A stretch of DNA of 64,000 nucleotides from Gracilaria gracilis (taxonomy: Eukaryota; Rhodophyta; Florideophyceae; Gracilariales; Gracilariaceae). A program made the position numbers and the translations under genes. The stretch is from contig JARGSG010000183.1 of assembly GCA_030374805.1 (NCBI GenBank), positions 868,001 through 932,000 on the forward strand. The letters run 5' to 3'. Below, in pieces: positions 60,783 through 64,000 of this stretch. A model generated the notes under the pieces. It was not told where the DNA came from. It ran no database searches and saw only the letters and a list, made by a program, of their open reading frames with translations. Within the stretch, counting starts at the first letter, position 1; each line of letters begins with the position of its first letter.

Positions 60783-61619
60783 TCATACGTTCAGTCGATG
60801 TTCGCTCCATTTGTGAAATAGCTCGGCAGCACCAAGCAGCTCTGGCATTGCGTCGTAACCAGCAGGAAGGAGAGACTCTATACCTGAATCAAGAATGCAG
60901 CGAACGGGGCATCTAATGAGCTTCACGGATTCTTCTTGCAATTCGTTTCCTTCCCGATACTTCTCTTCAATCTCAGAAGCATCGCAGAACAAACGAGCAG
61001 AGAAGATCAGGCTAGGTTTCCAATCTGAGGTTCTTCTCACAATGCCAAGAAATACCATTTCATCAGCGGTTTCCACTAGGTCTTCATCTAGGAATAACTC
61101 CTCTATGGCCTCACGTCGAGCGGAGACAACTAGTTCATGTCGGATCATCGGGCAGTTGCCGTATGTCATGTGAGCGATTTCACTTGGTTCAGCATGACCT
61201 CCTGGAAAAACGCATTTGAACTTCCCTTCCGCAGAATTTCCCGATCTGATCAAAATGAAGGTAAAACCATCTTGAGTAACGGGCACCAAGACGTTTCCAA
61301 GAGGCAAAGCCATGCACTCCGAACCGAATCTTCGTAGAGGCTGTGGGGGTGCATGTGTCGCAAGATACGTTTTGTAGTCCGTCAGCCCTAGATGTAACGT
61401 GATATGTTCAGCAGACTTGGAAACACCTGCTAATCGAAACTTGGAGCCATTGAAAAGGGTTTTGTTTTCTACAAGGCGTTTGGACCATGTTGCTTCAATG
61501 CTGTGCTCCAGTGCTGAGGTTTCTGACGGTTTCCTATTGTTCTCAACAGAAAAAGAAACCGAGAATCGACGACCTGGGGCAAATGGTACAATTACTTCAT
61601 AGCCAACTTCGGTATCCAT
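60783..61619 (-). CDS. Nudix hydrolase, NUDT22-like
   Basis: 278 residues from the ATG at 61619 (MDTEVGYEVIVPF). The N-terminal third (KFRLAGVSKS, LHLGLTDYKTYLATH) and the order of segments fit the NUDT22 group, known as UDP-glucose/galactose diphosphatases. The Nudix box is split: G141-x5-E147, then 21 residues instead of 7, then REAIEE (169-174) with the following Gly replaced by Phe. NUDT22 proteins also have a diverged box. The metal-binding REx2EE remains, so hydrolysis is plausible. No targeting signal is evident. The substrate is inferred from subfamily resemblance only. Confidence 0.8.
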   Translation of the reverse strand: MDTEVGYEVIVPFAPGRRFSVSFSVENNRKPSETSALEHSIEATWSKRLVENKTLFNGSKFRLAGVSKSAEHITLHLGLTDYKTYLATHAPPQPLRRFGSECMALPLGNVLVPVTQDGFTFILIRSGNSAEGKFKCVFPGGHAEPSEIAHMTYGNCPMIRHELVVSARREAIEELFLDEDLVETADEMVFLGIVRRTSDWKPSLIFSARLFCDASEIEEKYREGNELQEESVKLIRCPVRCILDSGIESLLPAGYDAMPELLGAAELFHKWSEHRLNV

Positions 61620-62136
61620 TGGTTGGAAACCTGAGATCAAACACAACCTTTCGTGGCACGGCGCGAATCCTATTGAGAATCATGATCTAGAGATATGACA
61701 CACCAGAATACTCCGGTGTGAGGTGAGCGACAGTGATCCCGCATGAAGGGGACTAGGCGAACGAACGAAGAGGTTTAGCACCGGTGACATTGAACTGGAG
61801 AGGGCGTGCGTGTTTGCACCCAGTGAGGGCCGATGCCCACTGGGCGTATCTAGATCGAGCACAGGATGAATTGAGGATTTCATTGCGTCCAGAGTGCGGC
61901 AAGCATGGCACGTGTGGAGTCCACACGTGCCATTCTTGCCGCACTGAATAATCCCGTCTCAATTCCCACACTAACTTGGTGCATGACCTCGGATGATCTC
62001 GTCCAAAATTCGAAGGTAACGACTTCACAGCCTCAAAGAACGATACAATCGTCAACTGCTCAAGTTTTCCTGTAGTGTTCGAAGAGAAGCCGCCGGTTCC
62101 AGGTACCGTTGTAGAAAGCGTCAGGAACAAGCAAGC
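61620..62136. other. Divergent promoter with 53-base palindrome
   Basis: Separates the Nudix gene (minus) from the DUF4079 gene (plus). The inverted repeat at 61893-61945 lies near the middle. GGTACCGTTGTAG near 62103 matches the recurring ACCGTTG word. Confidence 0.5.
61893..61945. repeat. 53-base near-perfect inverted repeat
   Basis: Arms of 26 bases with a single central base and one mismatch: AGTGCGGCAAG and ATGGCACGTGTGGA on the left, their complements on the right. It could form a long hairpin in RNA or a cruciform in DNA. Confidence 0.9.
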
Positions 62137-62886
62137 ATGTCGGCCACAGCCTTCGTTCCCACGACACCTGTGCATACTGCGCAGCACACCTTGGGGAACG
62201 CCGCCACGCGATTTACGCGACTGACACGAGTGAAAGTAGCGCCCTTTGCGCGAAGCAAAGCGACGCGACTACCTATCGAAGCACGATTACCATCAGAAAC
62301 CGAACCGCTCGCCGCTGATGACAAGAATTGGGTGGACGTAATCAGTGAGGCTGCGTGTTCACTTGCAGGTGTCTACTTTGCCTTAGGTGGAATTCCGGCT
62401 GCCCACGCCGTGCCAGATGCGCTGAAAGAGGCATTCAAGTCGAAGCCAGCGTCATTGGCGCACCCAGTGGTGATGTGGACGCTTCTTGGAACATGTCTTT
62501 ACACCTTCTATCTTGGTTATCAATCGTCGCTAATTCGCAAATCTGAACCAGCGAAGCGCAAAGAACTGGTAAAAAAGAAGGTGACAGAGACTCATTTCCG
62601 AACTTCGAGCAGTCTGTTTGCGGTGATGACGCTTGCGACATTTGGCGGAATGGCGAACACATACACGCGAACGGGGAAGCTGTTCCCAGGCCCACATCTG
62701 TACGCGGGGTTGGGATTGGTTGCATTGTTCAGTGTGATGACGGCTTTCGTTCCGTACATGCAGAAGGGGAAGGAATGGGCGAGGCAAGCACATTTCTCGC
62801 TTGCATTCGTGGCGGCAGGTTTGTTCGGATGGCAAGCCAAGTCCGGAATGGTTATTGTTGGGAAGCTTCTTGGTTGGGATAAATAA
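62137..62886 (+). CDS. Plastid membrane protein, DUF4079 family
   Basis: 249 residues. The N-terminus MSATAFVPTTPVHTAQHTLG is a Phe-containing, Ser/Thr/Arg-rich transit peptide (about 1-60). Four or five helices follow (about 72-90, 107-128, 156-176, 186-207, 216-245), with the family words SLAHPVVMWTLLG, HFRTSSSLFAVMTLATFGGMANTYTRTGKLFPGPHLYAGL and AHFSLAF. DUF4079 proteins occur in cyanobacteria and plastids. His109, His153, His187 and His219 sit in or near helices and could bind heme as in b561-like proteins (inference). Its stop is three bases from the stop of the opposing gene at 62890. Confidence 0.85.
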   Translation: MSATAFVPTTPVHTAQHTLGNAATRFTRLTRVKVAPFARSKATRLPIEARLPSETEPLAADDKNWVDVISEAACSLAGVYFALGGIPAAHAVPDALKEAFKSKPASLAHPVVMWTLLGTCLYTFYLGYQSSLIRKSEPAKRKELVKKKVTETHFRTSSSLFAVMTLATFGGMANTYTRTGKLFPGPHLYAGLGLVALFSVMTAFVPYMQKGKEWARQAHFSLAFVAAGLFGWQAKSGMVIVGKLLGWDK

Positions 62887-62889
62887 GTT

Positions 62890-63183
62890 TTATGAGCGTG
62901 CATTGTTCTCATTGATGCTGGTAGCGTCAAAAACGTAGTTTCCGCGCTCATTCAAGGGCGCTTGCACGACGTTGTTGTTGAGAAAAGTTATGGCTTCTTC
63001 CATTTCAAAAAGCAATTGATCGCGCTTTTCCGCTGCGGCGCCGCGGTGTTGTTGTACCTGTTCTCGTAATGTTTGATTCGCTACGCGTAACATCTCGGCG
63101 TCGTTGCGAAATGCGGTGTTCTTCGCGCGGATCAGACGGCGTAGCGCGGAGCGTAGTGCTGGATCGCGAATTGCGGTCTGCAT
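62890..63183 (-). CDS. LYR-type complex III assembly factor (LYRM7/MZM1-like)
   Basis: 97 residues from the ATG at 63183 (MQTAIRDPALRSALRRLIRAKNTAF). The start has the LYR-like LRRLIRAKNTAFRNDAEMLRVANQTLREQVQQ helix pair. It continues with EMEEAITFLNNNVVQAPLNERGNYVFDA, which matches the LYRM7/MZM1 pattern of a third helix ending in Asn-x-VQ then a polar tail. These small mitochondrial matrix proteins hold the Rieske iron-sulfur protein before insertion into complex III. The canonical Leu-Tyr-Arg is Leu-Arg-Arg here. Length is normal for the family. Confidence 0.75.
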   Translation of the reverse strand: MQTAIRDPALRSALRRLIRAKNTAFRNDAEMLRVANQTLREQVQQHRGAAAEKRDQLLFEMEEAITFLNNNVVQAPLNERGNYVFDATSINENNARS

Positions 63184-63793
63184 GGCTAGATTTCTGTTTC
63201 ACGGCGGAAGAGAGCTACGATATGCGTCTGTTCAACTGAGGCGAGGCGGCGGGCTTTTGGTTGGCAGGATAGAAGACGGTTTTTTTTCACGCGAGAAGAT
63301 GACTTTGTCGCAGCAGTTCTTTGATCGTCCGCCACGAGACCTATTGTCTTTTTTTCCGTGACGATGACGGGGAAGAGCTTCAGCAGAGTCTGCAGCTTTC
63401 GCGGTGAGAGAAGCTCCCGGTGCCACAGGACAATCACAGGTGCACAGTACCCATGGGCAGCTTTGCCCTCTGATTGGTCTGTTTTGGTAAGTGCGCGAAA
63501 GTGTGAGGCCGAGCGATGTGATGCAGCAAGCGCGGCAAAACTTTTTTGGTTGTGAGCGCACTGCCCGCCGCTGAATCTTACTTTGTTCGTTTGTTCGTTG
63601 AATCTCAGAAGCAAATGTGTCTTTGACGAGCCCTTCAGAGCGCTCTGACTGATTCGACAAGTCCGCTAAAGTTACTGCCTTCCACGACTGAGCTGCCAGC
63701 GTCTATTGAGCTGCCAGCGTCTGTCACCCTTTCTCACTAGCTATTCTATTAAACTTTGGCTGTCTCCAGTCATATACGGTCGGACTTGCTACG
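63184..63793. other. Divergent promoter region
   Basis: Between the LYRM7-like gene and the right-edge plastid gene. A direct repeat GAGCTGCCAGCGTCT occurs twice near 63690-63722. No gene seen. Confidence 0.45.
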
Positions 63794-64000
63794 ATGGACT
63801 CTCAACTCTCGTTCGTTAGTTCGTTCACAGCCAAACCAACCACTCTGCCCCGTAATCAGTCGAGGTGCACCCGACAACCTCTGCGTCTCAAGCACCATGC
63901 CGCCCGCCGAAGCGCGTTGATGACCATCAAGCCTTCTGAGACATCGGAGGAACGATATTCGCTTCGAGTGCGCCGCGAAGAGGACCGTGAGCTCTGCGTT
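63794..64000 (+). CDS. Plastid-targeted protein, N-terminal part only
   Basis: A frame from the ATG at 63794 (MDSQLSFVSSFTAKPTTLPR) stays open to the window end (69 codons seen). The first 45 residues are Ser/Thr/Arg/Pro-rich, hold no acid after Asp2 and include early Phe residues, as in red algal transit peptides. Acidic residues begin only at EETSEERY-like sequence after about residue 49, the probable start of the mature protein. The family cannot be told from what is visible. Confidence 0.6.
   Translation, partial: MDSQLSFVSSFTAKPTTLPRNQSRCTRQPLRLKHHAARRSALMTIKPSETSEERYSLRVRREEDRELCV

Overview
The window reads as nuclear DNA of an intron-poor, plastid-bearing eukaryote, most likely a mesophilic red alga. 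Seen directly: very long uninterrupted reading frames (2763, 1636 and 1129 codons), widely spaced genes on both strands, no bacterial operons, eukaryotic families (Listerin, adaptin-binding p34, SNF1-type kinase, TMEM14, LYRM7-type factor) and three plastid-type N-termini carrying an early Phe, a trait known from red algal and glaucophyte transit peptides. A tRNA gene with extra bases in its D-loop fits the D-loop introns known from a unicellular red alga. The organism call is inference. Starts were placed at ATG codons; where a frame stays open further upstream through GTG or TTG, the first good ATG is used.

Layout. 1-14.4 kb: a matrin-type zinc-finger gene cut by the left edge, an FAD aromatic hydroxylase, a giant TPR-like/CHAT-like protein, a coiled-coil protein and a small plastid protein. 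15.9-23.7 kb: a transmembrane HExxH metalloprotease with a Cys/Lys/Ser tail, a decayed kinase-like fragment, a membrane protein with two Kazal-like domains, a TMEM14 protein and an amidinotransferase. 23.7-30 kb: hairpin-rich spacer, a broken DEAD-box helicase and two unknown genes. 30.6-44.6 kb: Listerin, an unknown basic protein, a broken phospholipid N-methyltransferase, tRNA-Leu(UAA), a membrane cyclophilin, a broken aromatic-type aminotransferase and a p34-like protein. 45.7-57.4 kb: two CAP proteins flanking a SNF1-like kinase, a decayed ASH/MSP-domain gene and a three-exon C2H2 zinc-finger gene. 57.4-60.8 kb: a palindrome-rich spacer. 60.8-64 kb: a NUDT22-like Nudix gene, a DUF4079 plastid membrane protein, an LYRM7/MZM1-like factor and the start of a plastid-targeted gene cut by the right edge.

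The genes do not form one pathway. Themes are secreted or surface Cys-rich proteins (metalloprotease, Kazal pair, two CAP proteins), protein quality control and trafficking (Listerin, cyclophilin, p34-like protein), and organelle proteins. Five gene remnants with reading-frame breaks lie among intact giant genes, which suggests real decay rather than poor base quality. The most unusual signals are the D-loop insertion in tRNA-Leu, the 10-cysteine module shared by the CAP proteins, introns placed inside the His-x4-His parts of zinc fingers, and many perfect short-loop palindromes in the spacers.
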